A stretch of DNA of 64,000 nucleotides, from contig NC_069136.1 in the NCBI RefSeq assembly GCF_026914265.1, forward strand, positions 16,987,228 to 17,051,227. The letters run 5' to 3'. The DNA is from Mya arenaria. Lineage: Eukaryota > Mollusca > Bivalvia > Myida > Myidae. The position numbers and the translations under genes are program-made. Positions 1 through 11,068 of the stretch are shown in pieces (position 1 is the stretch's first letter; each line of letters starts with the position of its first letter). Below the pieces are notes generated by a model, which saw nothing but the letters and a program-made list of their open reading frames with translations, did no database searches and was not told the origin of the DNA.

Positions 1-67
1 ACCGAGTTTCCGCAAAACACCCTGCGCGAGGGTCGGGATGAACCTATCTTACACGAGCGGCTATGGT

Positions 68-525
68 AGACGCTTTTTCTCCCACCTCGGTTAAACAAAA
101 TTAAGTAAAATTGTATTTTTTGCTGGAACTCTTTTGTGCTTAGTAAAAATAATTGCGCATGGATATGCAATAATTCGTGGTTGTCATAGATATGCGCGCA
201 GCGATTCAGATGATGTTATTAGTCAAATCGGTCTTTAAATAGTTCTAGGGAGAGTGAAGCATTATTTCTTGAAAGGCGCGTGATAACAGTTTTATGGTGA
301 CATTTGAAGCGAGAAATAATTAATTAGCGTTCTAAATATTACCACAAGAAAATGTTTTCATAATGCTACAGACGACAATCTTTAACAAGGGAGGTAATTA
401 CAATGTGGAGACCATTAAAAAGAAGTTCCATACGGGCATTTTATCTTCGCCCGTGTGCAAGATAAGAATTTCTAGCATAGCTAAATTATTGGATCTACTT
501 ATTTGAGGTGGGAGAAAAAGTACTT
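68..525. repeat. Possible MITE with GGTGGGAGAAAAAG inverted ends
   Basis: CTTTTTCTCCCACCTC near 73-90 is repeated inverted as GAGGTGGGAGAAAAAG near 505-520. A second pair, ATCTTACACGAGCGG (46-61) and CCCGTGTGCAAGATAAG (450-466), is also inverted. The two pairs are not nested in simple order, so the exact boundaries are unclear and the element may begin before the window. No coding sequence is seen inside. Confidence 0.35.
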
Positions 526-659
526 CAAATTTAAATTACATTTTCATTACTCCGGAAATGTCGAAGACATATTCATTTATTGTAGGACTCCACACACTTT
601 GACCAGCCCAAATGCGTTCATACCCCGATAATGACATCAATCCCTCAATTCATTCCTTA

Positions 660-1702
660 ATTAGACAATATGTCCATGAGTATACACATTATAAAACGTA
701 CATTGTTATACAAATAAATCATAGGTCGTAAGACTTGATGTATTAACGGCGAAAAGAGGATATGTTTTCTACTCATAATACATATGAAAAGTTTTTTGTA
801 ATTCGAACGCTTTATACACATACATGGCCAAATTTCTATTAACATCAGCTTTTTGAGAGGTCATCAACCCAATAAACATATTCCGACTTTTAAAGTAAAA
901 AGTTTGATATACATTTCTCGTAATTCAGCATACACTTGACATTCAAGTAAAAAATATTCGTATTCAATAGTGTTACAAAATAGGCATGTTCTTTCATTAT
1001 AAGGTGTTGCGGTTGGTTTATGCCATCTACCTGTTTCGATTCTCAACATATGACTTGACATTCTTAACATAGACAATGCATATTTGTATTTTGTTATATT
1101 TACATTACAAAAATACGGTTGTAATTTAAATAACGACACATGCACGTAATTTCGAGCTCTACTATACTCTCTGAGCCCAGACTGCCAAATTTGTATATAA
1201 TTATCAGTGGCTCTTTTTTAAACATACTTAGAAACAAATTCATCAACTCCTTGACTAAGCCATACATCATTAAAACCTAATGCTTGTAACAAATGTCTTT
1301 GTAAGCCTAGGACTTGCAATGTTGATTTTCCTCTAAGTGCATACAAAGTTTATCATACATGAGTTTAACATATTTTACAGTGTTCACTGTTAAAATCTTT
1401 AACCAATATCTAATCTTTAACCAATATCTTATGACATTAACCGACCTTTTACATAATAATAAGGTTCTTGCAAGTTCATCATAAACAAAATTATTTTAGT
1501 TCTGTAATCGAACTCCTAACAATTCTTCACAAAAACGTAAGTGTATTCGTTCAATTTGAGAACTGTTACTGAGACCCCATATTTTCGATCTGTAACTCAA
1601 GACTGGATAGATAAGTTTATCGAAAAGATCCAATCTATGCTTAATTGAAATGCAAGGATAATTAAATAGACGTATATGTATGCTGCGAGTATATGTTGAC
1701 AA
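660..1702 (-). pseudogene. LINE reverse transcriptase C-terminal fragment
   Basis: This is the 3' end of a non-LTR retrotransposon ORF2, read on the minus strand and broken by frameshifts. From 1702 leftward it has the post-RT segment LFDKLIYPVLSYRSKIWG, then IERIHLRFCEELLGV. At about 1145-864 follows MLRMSSHMLRIETGRW with a Cys/His knuckle (CLFCNTIEYEYFLLEC). Around 845-780 is the terminal NRNLAMYVYKAFELQ block. Endonuclease and catalytic RT motifs are missing, so the copy is 5'-truncated and dead. It belongs to the same broad LINE type as the copies at 30.8-34.05 kb and 42.3 kb, judged by the shared C-terminal knuckle. Confidence 0.75.
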
Positions 1703-2700
1703 TACGATGTAAAAGTCACGTAATTAGTTCATATACATATACCGACGTTTTTTTTAAATTAACTGGGATTTACGTGGTAGACAAATTCAATATATTTTAA
1801 AATGAAAAAATACGCAAAAACTGACGGGTACTCGTGTCGTAAGTGATGTGATAATGAGTTGAACACGACACTATTGATTTTATGTAAGTGTTTGACAATA
1901 CATTTTTTATGCACTTGTATAATCTGCTGTCTAGTCCCTTTAAGGTCCGGCGCAGCTGGATGATCTGTTTTTTGATCAACTAGCTAAGTATTTGGTATTA
2001 TGTCTTATTACTGGCACTGTCTCTGGCAGTAGAATAAAACAATGACAAGACGATGACAAAGCGCATTAAGTAATCATATTTAACCAGCAGTTGATGTAAC
2101 GAACAATTGACCCGAGTTCAATGAAAATCGTTCTGGGGACTCATCAGATACGAAACGAATACAAAATAATTATATGGCTCGAATATTTTACCTTCAACTG
2201 TGTTCTTGACGTTAAGTCGATCTCACTTGTGAGTTCCGCACGTCGTCCCAAAGCGGTTAGCATTGACCAAAGTTTAATGAATGTTTAGGGGGGCTACGAG
2301 ATATGGAGTGGGCAGGAATGCGCAACAGATAGACAAGCATCCACTATGAAAAGGCGACATGTGTCCATGCAGTGTCGAAAAACCAAACACATTGACAAAC
2401 TATACAGTCGATAGATTGTAGAGCAAATTATTATTAGCGACTGAAATAATAATACAAAAATGATTAACTCTACGGTAGTAATTTTCCATATTTATGTATG
2501 TAATAGGATCAGCGTTTTGGTTTATATCAAGACAACCATCACTACAGTGGACCAGTGGAATTTCCCGTATGTTCAAGTAAATCAGACTAGTAATTGGCAG
2601 TTGTACTTTGCAATGGCTTTTAGATTGAATGCATCAGAAAAATTTGCCGCGATAAAAAGTACGAATAAAAACATGATAAGCAGCAAAATATCACATAGTA
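1703..2700. other. Gene-free stretch with degenerate mollusc-type repeat
   Basis: No convincing exon is seen. The part near 2100-2225 (CTATGGCTCGAA-like and TTGACGTTAAG-like phrases) resembles a degraded copy of the interspersed repeat at 15.7-16.05 kb. Short ORFs here have no recognisable domain. Confidence 0.3.
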
Positions 2701-2707
2701 TTGTACA

Positions 2708-3050
2708 CTGAACACAACATATAAGCTGTCATCTGCCCTGAGGAATGGGCTAAAGAGATACTTATTTTCTGCCGAGAATTCTTCGAATATTGTTCAAGTA
2801 GTAAAGTAAATTAACTTGCTACCCTCAACACACCACATAAGCAATCAGCTACGCTGATGTGCTGATTGTGACGTGCCTGATTTAAATACTGGTCGACATT
2901 CCATATTTATACTGTTGTACAAGTAGAAATTTAGTTTTAACTCGCTTTACTAACCAAACATATTAGCAATCATCTGCGCCGGTGAACTGGTTATAACGTG
3001 GCTGAATTGCTACCGGCGGGTATTCCTTAAACTCAGTATAAGTAGAAAGG
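2708..3050. repeat. Three diverged copies of a ~120-bp tandem repeat
   Basis: ACACAACATATAAGC..CATCTG.. recurs at about 2711, 2828 and 2955, each copy followed by a GTACAAGTAGAAA-like phrase. A single related copy lies at about 26113-26240. In both places the repeat sits downstream (3') of a minus-strand TNFSF copy (C at 3.3 kb, B at 26.8 kb). It was therefore probably carried along when the gene duplicated. Confidence 0.55.
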
Positions 3051-3345
3051 TGAAATAAAGATTGCAAAAAAAACTATACTAAACGATCAATGCAGATACT
3101 GCAGTGTATCTTTTGTTTAGTGTTTAACATATCAATCGAAAATAATATGTTGATCTACCTTGACCTATTTATCATTTTTGCACTCTCATTTGCCACAAAC
3201 TGTGATATTTATTGTATTGTGAAAGAATCTAATAATCACAAATGGCAAGTTAACACAAACTATCTAAATTTCATTCTTGACTTATCAATATTAGAAACAA
3301 ATTTGGAAAGCAGTTTGAAATAAAATAAAAGTACACATTTTACAG

Positions 3346-4486
3346 TCAAATGTTGTACAACATAAAAATGTGATGCCTCGTGTCACCAGCAATTGAATGC
3401 AATATTGACTTATGTAAATTTAAGCTGTCCCCTTCCCTTCAATTAAAAAACGCCTCCTGTGCTGATAGTTTTTGTTCTGGCTTGTATATTTGAAAGGCCA
3501 GGTGATATAAATCTGATCGCGCAATTAGTGCGGATCAATCATTGGATGACAAATATCCTTTGCGGTCTGAAATCACCATGATGGCAAGCCAATGCACCAT
3601 ACAGAAACCTTAAATAAAGAATAAACCTGTATGAGTTAAAATAACTTTCGCGTTTATTTGATTTTAAACATATGCACAATTAGTTGAAATAATAACCACA
3701 GCACTTTGATGATGACTTTAAATTAGTGCAAGGGTTTTCTTTACAAAGGGTTTTCATTGGTTTAGAATATGTAATACTTATTCCTTGTTAATTTTTTGAT
3801 ATCTCGTCTAGCAGTATTGACAATATATCCAAAGTGACGAGGCATTCTTCATCTCCAAGGTTTTCAAGCACACCTACGAAATATTCAATTAATGTTAAAA
3901 CATTATTACTTCATTATAGTTCAGACTAATTCAATACCAATACTTAATGAAAGCTAATTTATACTATACAATCCTTACGGCCGAAAGTTCGATCGAAACT
4001 GTTTATTTTAAAAGTCAGATGTCAATCAACTCACTTGATTTACTGCGCAGACCATTTCTAGCTCTTCTTTTGACTTCCTGCAAACAAGGAATGATGCAGA
4101 AAATAAATGAGAAAGACAATTTTACATTTCATATTTCTTAGATGCTCTACAGTGATGCATCAATAGGTACCACACATAATGCAATTTAATATATACACAT
4201 GGCATTTATTGTATGTGCAATGCATACACTTAAATAATATAAAAAAAGTTTATAAGATTGCTTAATGAACAATCTATCTTTTATGAAGGCATTATTTTCA
4301 TTTGCAGAACATTTTCGACGCCTCTACATGTCACCCGTTCGTCATCTCCACTAGCAAAAGAAAATTGCATATTCAACTAGTATATGTTTTTTGTATATTT
4401 ACAGAGAACACCAACATTTAAATAATCCAAATTCGTAAAACAGTTAAAATCAAAACAAAAATATTTAACACATTCAATGCCTCCAT
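3346..4486 (-). pseudogene. TNF ligand superfamily pseudogene (copy C)
   Basis: This is a decayed paralogue of copies A and B. The four exon positions are all recognisable: exon 1 about 4486-4280, exon 2 4077-4035, exon 3 3873-3793 and exon 4 3608-3346. Exon 1 starts with an ATG and a hydrophobic stretch but has several in-frame stops. Exon 2 is intact (VKRRARNGLRSKS, with an RRAR furin-type site) and flanked by good AG and GT splice sites. Exon 3 is open, but its donor reads AT. Exon 4 has lost the middle of the TNF domain through an internal deletion and has stop codons after the YLSSND segment. The TGA terminator is still in register with those of A and B. It is almost certainly non-functional. 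Confidence 0.85.
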
Positions 4487-4489
4487 GTT

Positions 4490-6395
4490 GGCTAGGTTTG
4501 CATCGGACGAATATTAGTTATTTTAATTACGTGATATTGTTTAAAATTATTAAATTATATCATATCATGCCGTGTTATTTAGCGCATTACATGTCCACTT
4601 GAAATCAATTCTGCTTTGTCATTCTTGCTCTTCCGCAATGACAATAATTCGGCGATACCGCCTCTTTTAGCAATACTGCAAATATTACTGCTAATTTTTA
4701 AAATAAATTTATTTGCAGCGATATTACATCTGCACGTTTCAATACTAGTTTCTTCTGCGATACCGGCACGTTTACAATAAAGGGAGGCTAAACTAACTAT
4801 TAGTGTCTATACAATGCGCTCATTTCCCCTAAAATCCAATATTTCACGCAAGCATTCTGATTTTTATCTGTATTTCCGAAAGTTCCCTTTCCATTTTAAG
4901 ATTCAATATCAAAATGTAAGTCAACCCAGTCAACAAATGTATCTATAAATTACGTATTTGGGCATAAAAACACCCAAAGCTGATTTTCAACATAGTCACA
5001 CCAAAAACTCGATATATTATTCGCTGTTTTCGTAATAATCCTATGACTGCAATATCTGCATAAAATAATCCAGCTTGCCATCCAAAGTTCTATGCGATAC
5101 ATTTATACCCAGGCTATATGGGTTCCAAATTCTCGAATAAAATATTTAGAAGTATGTTTAAAAAAATCAGCTATTCCCCTAAGGTTTCCACTAACAATCT
5201 TTCTTCCATTATAAATGCCCAGACTGCATCCTTCTCTTTGCTCTCATCATATGCATGTATAAATATATGAACCATTTACGAGCATTACGAATGTTTGCAC
5301 TCAGATATCTAATCATCATGAGAATTAGACGCGTTTGACCAAAAACAATATGTAAACAAAAGTGATATAGCAGGTCTGGCACGAAAAGAAATTGAATAGG
5401 ATATCTGCAGCGTTTGACGCTAAATTTGTGTTCTTAAAATTCAGACTAGGTCTTTTCGAAAGTCGGTTCGACTCAAAGTTAATGCCAAAAAGAGGATTTA
5501 ATACTGTTATTTTGGCAAATTGATCCATTTGATAGCCCGTATTCAGAGTAAAGACAATGAACACCAAAGTGTAATACAAATGTTAGATGATACGATTAAT
5601 GCGTCTGCTATTTAGGTGGTAGAACCGCCTGTCCCAGCTGTCCAGACCAAGTTAAAGAGATGCCAGATCGAACTGGCAAAATATCATGTTGTGGTATACA
5701 AAGACTTGGGATTGCATTTTATGTTTCACTGATTTAGCATACCAAAAGTTTTTACATGGGGTGTTATGAATATCTACGTACTATTCGTGTGAATATAATG
5801 TAGACATGGAAGTTACGGATTTTAAATTAAAATGCTTGATCTGATCAGTTGGAAAATGATGTAGCATAATGATGACTAAATTTATGATTGTTATCATTTA
5901 GAATAATTGAAATGTATTAAACGCAAAACATCCTATTACGGACCGGGACTGGAGTATTGCTGTTGTTGTTGTTTCTGTATATAGACTTAATAATATTATG
6001 TTGTACTTGGCTTAAAAGGCATATCACATTTAGCCGATTTGTCTTGCCGGAGCTATACCGGAGACCAAATCTGGCGATTTCCGGCGATCGGTGCTTGTAC
6101 GGCAGTGCAATTATCTATTTCTTCGGTAGGAATGGTATTAAGGACATCGTGGGTACATCGGCGAAATAATTAGCAATGACAGACGACGGTGTGATTTTTA
6201 AAAAAATCCTGCCGTTGCGCTGCCGGAGTGAGAAATCGGGACGAAAACGGCAGTATAACAGCTGCACTGTGACATGGCTTCGTAATTGTCGGTAAAATAC
6301 TGGTAGGGCCCCGTTGTGGATTGGTGGCGTACTGGTACATATGTGATAACGTAGTTGCGCCGATGTACTAAATATGTTATACCGTTCTTAGCTAT
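4490..6395. other. Gene-free AT-rich stretch
   Basis: No domain-bearing exon is found. A minus-strand ORF at 5325-5579 (84 codons) resembles nothing recognised. From about 6030 to 6390 the sequence turns GC-richer with repeated CCGG, CGGCGAT and ATCGG words. This resembles the ATCGG-rich stretch at 7545-8060 and may be the other flank of the same Harbinger-type element. Confidence 0.3.
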
Positions 6396-6401
6396 GTTAT
6401 A

Positions 6402-7298
6402 CAGTAAAACTGCGATCGCTCGAGGTCGCCAGGGCCGAGCCAAATCCTCGAGGGAACCGATGTTTCGAACGACCCGATTATCAATTTTCCAGTTTGATAT
6501 GAAATATAAAAGTTTGAAGTCGTCAAACAGACTGTTTACTAAGACACCGATTATGTGCTAATATGTTCAAAGGTTGTCGTAAACTAAATGTAAAACGCAA
6601 AAGAAAAAAAATGAATATATAGAAAAGTTTATTTAAACAAAGAAGCACATTTTCGTAACAAGCAATATTTGAATGACAGTAAATATCGTGGTATTAGTCA
6701 GATTTAAGTTTCGCAAAATTAAGGATTGTTAATTGGCGCATCTTGTCGGTTTCGCGAAACTGTTTAATCGTAAGGTGACGCAAAGTGACAAGAGGGAATT
6801 CCTTTCGGAGATTCCGATGTTGGATCGATATGGTAGTGTTTTATTGATATTTTTATTACTCATTTAAATTTATCACAATTAACTTCTCGTCATTAACTTC
6901 TCATAATTATCATCTCAAATGCCCATATCAACTAATATCAGTCATGCGTTAACAGTGAAAAACGGTTTTTCACACCTTATCAAATTGCCTTTCAACTGTC
7001 ATTGCAATTTTTACAACATGCGAAAATTTTAATACCTAGCAATTGTTTGTTTATTTTGGAACACGCGTTCGGGAAAAAGTGTGAAATTATGTCCTCGAGG
7101 GAGCCATAAGGTTTTTTGCACGATTTGTGTACTTGGGACCGAGGATATTGCTCGACTACTCGACATAATTAGGTTTCGATGCAGCGAGGGTATATTTTAT
7201 ATGTAAAATAGAAGGAAAAAAGTTCGGGACCAAGCTCCGACCTCGAGGGAACGCCGGTTCTCGAACGACCGCTTGTTTGAGGGAACGCAGTTTCACTG
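6402..7298. mobile_element. pogo/Tigger-like MITE (TA target site)
   Basis: The left end CAGTAAAACTGCGATCGCTC (6402) and the right end read inverted, CAGTGAAACTGCGTTCCCTC (7298), form about 20-bp terminal inverted repeats. TA dinucleotides lie directly outside at 6400-6401 and 7299-7300. CAGT termini, a TA target and internal TCGAAC/CTCGAGGGAACC words fit the pogo/Tigger branch of Tc1/mariner. The motif CCTCGAGGGAACSG..TCGAACGACC occurs near both ends in direct orientation. No transposase ORF is present, so the element is non-autonomous. It sits immediately upstream of the Harbinger-like exon. Confidence 0.6.
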
Positions 7299-7302
7299 TA
7301 CT

Positions 7303-7530
7303 GCAGTAAAACAGCAGCAACAACTCTCACAAGCCCAGCTTCAACATGGCGTTATCTTGGCGGCGTTGTTAGAAGAAGCAGAACGAGAGCGACAAAGAGC
7401 CCCAAGACGAAGAAGGTGGTGGGTCCGAGACTGGATCTTGAGAAGAGCCCTGTTTGGGCAGTACGAAACTCGTATGAGGGAGCTTGAGGCAGAGCATTCG
7501 TCAGACTTCAAGTATTTCCTCCGCATGTAA
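7303..7530 (+). pseudogene. PIF/Harbinger transposase (HARBI1-like) N-terminal exon
   Basis: The reading frame encodes a Gln-rich start, an acidic helix (LAALLEEAERERQR) and then RRRRWWVRDWILRRALFGQY followed by MRELEAEHSSDFKYFLRM. The WVR.W..RR...GQY..LM.EL....F..FLRM pattern is typical of the start of PIF/Harbinger nucleases and HARBI1-like proteins, before the DDE_Tnp_4 domain. The frame ends at a TAA overlapping a possible donor (CAT|GTAAAG), so this may be a first exon. No DDE domain is found downstream. The pogo-like MITE ends a few bases upstream and probably displaced the original 5' part. It is probably a relic of a Harbinger element. Confidence 0.6.
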
Positions 7531-7544
7531 AGGCCCAGCGATGC

Positions 7545-8060
7545 ATCGCTTATCATAGACCGATGTTCGAGCGGTAATCGGCCGATGTATATTACATCGA
7601 TCATACATTGGTGAACATCGTTCGTACATCGGTCGACTTTGGGCCAATGTTTGGTCGGACATCGACCAGTAATCGGTCGATATCTGTTGCCCACCACTCG
7701 GCCATACATCCCCCGATCCTTGAAAGGTGTGTTAATGATGGCTTGCCGATGAGGAGCGATGTGGGGCATCGGTGGCGATACGCTGAATTTTAACTACAAC
7801 TTATTTTCTCCCGATGCCCCCACCGATTCGCCTGATGGCCTCAGTCACCGTCCGATTACTATGGGTGTCCGGCCGGCAACCACGCCATTATTATCAAAAA
7901 ACGCATCGGTTGCCCATCGTATACCCCATCGCTGGATAATGTGACTGATACATAACTGTATCACTCCGTTATAGCATCGATCAAGAGTGGCATATCGGTG
8001 GTGCCTTGGTATAACATCGGTGACAGCAAAGTGTTATTTCGGTCGCACATTGGCTTTGAC
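7545..8060. repeat. ATCGG/CGATG-rich low-complexity region
   Basis: Dense copies of ATCGG, CCGATG and CATCG occur in both orientations. GGGGCATCGGTGGCGA (about 7764) and CGATGCCCCCACCGATTCG (about 7813) form an internal palindrome. Composition is unlike the surrounding AT-rich DNA. It probably belongs to the Harbinger-type element whose exon lies just upstream. ORFs running through it on both strands are by-products of composition. Confidence 0.5.
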
Positions 8061-8320
8061 GCCGATACAATATCGTTATTGCTACCCCCAGTTTTGATTT
8101 TTCAAGTGCTTTCACGACGGAACTCGGCCAAATTATTTGCCGTTGTCAATAGTGTGCTCTGGGATTGTCCTTTTTTGATAATTGGCTTTGATAGGTTTGT
8201 CTACATGCCTTTTTGTGATGAATGGCTTTTATAGCCTGGGCTCCATGCCCGTGTCTTATATTTGGTTTAGATAGGCAGGGCTAGATGCCTTTTTTATATT
8301 TAACTTGGCTATTTATGGCT

Positions 8321-8519
8321 TAGTTAAAACGTTATATATTTTACAACGATTGTGAAGAAAGCAATAATAGCTTATACTAAGTCACTCTTGTTGGCACGAT
8401 GTTCCGAGAGAGTGTGGTCTTGTGATGTCGGGGAAATACCGGTGTACCCGGAGATACCCACTTTTCCGGCTTGGTGACCACAAACTAAACTCACATGCGC
8501 ACAGGCCGGGAATCGAACA
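8321..8519 (-). mobile_element. tRNA-derived SINE, 5'-truncated
   Basis: It matches the better copy at 57621-57872 along its length, including GAGTGTGGTCTTGTGATGT, CCACTTTTCCGGCTTGGTGA and CACATGCGCACAGGCCGGGA. On the minus strand it should begin with a tRNA-like head, but the copy breaks inside the B box (GGGAATCGAAC). The A box and start of the head are therefore missing. Its 3' tail (left end) is TTAGTTAAAACGTTATATAT. As a 5'-truncated copy without an A box it cannot be transcribed by pol III. Confidence 0.65.
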
Positions 8520-8529
8520 ATTTTCAAGG

Positions 8530-9040
8530 ATGTTCAATGATGAAATCAGTTGTTCACACTAAATAATGCACTATTATACAAACAAACAAAAACATCAGTT
8601 CATAAGAATGCTCTTTTATTTACACACTAGAGTATAGCACAAATACGAAATGATATTAACAACATTCGATTATAAAATACATTGACCAAACATTATAAAT
8701 ATGTAACAATTGAGTAAAAAGTATGTGTTACTATGTCACTTTAGCCGAAAATGTCACGATAAGATCAAATTATCTTTTTTTCTAATAGAGATAAAACAAT
8801 AAGCAAACAAAAGTAAAACCGTCACACCAAACGATTAAAGCTGGATTGATAATGCGTAGTACTCAAACTATAATGACATTTAGCGTGTGAGTCGTGGAGT
8901 ATTATTTATCATTCAATCTTACAGACAATGATAGTTTTTAGACGGGAACGTTATTGTCGATATCTTTGACATAAGTATAGTGTCATGTGTATGTATTGAA
9001 GTCGATTTTTCGAAATATTGGAGCATCTGTTGGTACAAGC
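8530..9040. other. Gene-free stretch
   Basis: AT-rich sequence without a recognised exon, RNA or repeat. Confidence 0.4.
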
Positions 9041-9042
9041 AA

Positions 9043-9057
9043 GTCCCATAATACCGT
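9043..9057. repeat. Left arm of inverted repeat flanking the 18-bp array
   Basis: GTCCCATAATACCGT here is an exact reverse complement of 10996-11010. ATTGGAGCA further out (about 9018-9026) is also inverted near 11053-11061. The pair brackets the minisatellite and may mark the ends of an element. Confidence 0.5.
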
Positions 9058-9379
9058 TAACAATTTTGCAACTTTTTAAGTAGTATATTGTTTTCAACTG
9101 CATGTATAGTTATAGTACTGTGTAAGTACATGTAAAGTTTATGAGTATGAGTGAGGCAAACTGTCTGAATGATGCTCACTGTTTGAGTGATACAAACTAA
9201 ATAAAACAACATTGAACAACAACCTTAACGGCCATGAAAAATGTATGAGTGATAAAAAATGGGTGATGCAAATTGTAAGAGTGAGGCAAAAAAGAGATGA
9301 AAACTGAATGAGTGATGCAAGATGAGTGATGCAAAATATATTAGTTATGCAAACTGTCTGAGTGGTGCAGACTGAATGC

Positions 9380-10420
9380 TGCAAACTGTTCTATTGATGC
9401 ATTCTGTATGAGTGATGCAATCTGTATGAGTGAGGCATTCTGTATGAGTGATGCATTCTGTATGAGTGATGCATTATGTATGAGTGATGCATTTTGTATG
9501 AGTGATGAATTCTGTATGACTGATATATTATGTTTGAGTGATGCATTCTGTATGAGTGATGCATTCTGTATGACTGATGCATTCTGTATGAGCGATTCAA
9601 TCTGTATGAGTGATGCATTCTGTATGAGTGATGCATTCTGTATGAGTGATGAATTCTGTATGACTGATACATTCTGTATGACTGATGCATTCTGTATGAG
9701 TGATACATTCTGTATGACTGATACATTCTGTATGAGTGATGCAATCTGTATGAGTGAGGCATTCTGTATAAGTGATGCATTCTGTATGAGCGATTCAATC
9801 TGTATGAGTGATGCATTCTGTATGAGTGATGCATTTTGTATGAGTGATGAATTCTGTATGACTGATACATTCTGTATGACTGATGCATTCTGTATGAGTG
9901 ATACATTCTGTAAGACTGATGCATTCTGTATGACTGATACATTCTGTTAGACTGATGCATTCTGTATGAGTGATGCATTCTGTATGATTGATGCATTCTG
10001 TATGAGTGATGCACGTTGTACGAGTTATGCATTCTGTATGAGTGATGCATTCTGTATGACTGATGCATTCTGTATGAGTGATGCACGTTGTATGAGTGAT
10101 GCATTTTGTATGACTGATGCATTCTGTATGAGTGATGCATTCTGTATGAGTGATGCATTCTGTATGAGTGATGCATTCTGTATGACTGATGCACTCTGTA
10201 TGAGTGATGCATTCTGTATGACTGATGCATTCTGTATGAGTGATGCATTCTGTAAGACTGATGCATTCTGTATGACTGATGCATTCTGTATGACTGATGT
10301 ATTCTGTATGACTGATGCATTCTGTATGACTGATGCATTCTGTATGACTGATGTATTCTGTATGACTGATGTATTCTTTATGAATGAGACATTCTGTATG
10401 AGTGATGCATAATTGTCTGA
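9380..10420. repeat. 18-bp minisatellite (TGTATGAGTGATGCATTC)n
   Basis: About 57 head-to-tail units of an 18-mer with single-base variants: GAGTGAT or GACTGAT, GCATTC, ACATTC or GAATTC, and CACGTTG. Flanking DNA from about 9136 contains looser related units (GAGTGATGCAA). Because 18 is a multiple of three and the unit has no stop in several frames, long ORFs run through it on both strands: repeats of MSDAFC on plus, MHQSYR and NASVIQ on minus. A higher-order pattern is visible: the rare variant AGCGATTCAA recurs exactly 198 bp apart (9591 and 9789, 11 units). Confidence 0.9.
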
Positions 10421-10964
10421 GTGATTCATCTGAAAAGGGATGATTTTTAAAACAATGGGACTTGATACGATTAGTAAAAGCAGAATTTCCCTCTGATTAA
10501 TAGTAGTTAAGTACCTCCGGTGCAATATCTAAGTAACTATTAGATCGAGTGTGTTGACACTTATATGTGTATTTATTGTGCGGCGGTGCATAATATCAAT
10601 CTGAATAAATCAGTTACAATTATGGATTTTTTGATTTGATGAAAAATATTATACTTCGTATTTACTATACCGTAAATCTCATCTGTTAGAATATTTATTT
10701 GAAAAACTTTAGAAACAAGCTCAGTTGCCAAAAGTTTAAACATTAACCCCGCATAAAGTTTATAAGTGTTTCAAATTTATAAAAAAAAACTTGCACTTGT
10801 GTCGACAGTGGGATTGATCTTTAGATTATAAAAGAAGACAACACTTAAGTTCCTTATTTTATATAAATATTCAATTGGTCTAATTTGTTTTATACTATAG
10901 TGATTTTCTTTCGTGTAATGAAACATTTGCAGAACTTAGTTTAATTTGCGCTGAATATCAAGGT

Positions 10965-10970
10965 TTTATT
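10965..10970 (-). promoter_or_regulatory. Candidate polyadenylation signal of TNFSF gene D
   Basis: AATAAA on the minus strand, about 100 nt past the TGA stop of gene D. Copies A (18893-18898) and B (26668-26673) have the same hexamer at a similar distance. Confidence 0.45.
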
Positions 10971-10995
10971 TTTTTGTTTTGAATAGTGATTGTCT

Positions 10996-11010
10996 ACGGT
11001 ATTATGGGAC
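10996..11010. repeat. Right arm of inverted repeat flanking the 18-bp array
   Basis: ACGGTATTATGGGAC is the exact reverse complement of 9043-9057. It lies in the presumed 3' untranslated region of TNFSF gene D. Confidence 0.5.
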
Positions 11011-11068
11011 GCCACCTGTACACTTATCCCTCCGGCGCGACGGGGACGCTGCTCCAATGCCGGAGATG

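Noticed and set aside
7341..7769. 142-codon minus-strand ORF
   Set aside because: Antisense shadow of the Harbinger exon and the ATCGG-rich repeat.
9391..10338. 315-codon minus-strand ORF as a gene
   Set aside because: It is the reading of an 18-bp minisatellite with no stop in several frames. No start context, exon structure or domain.
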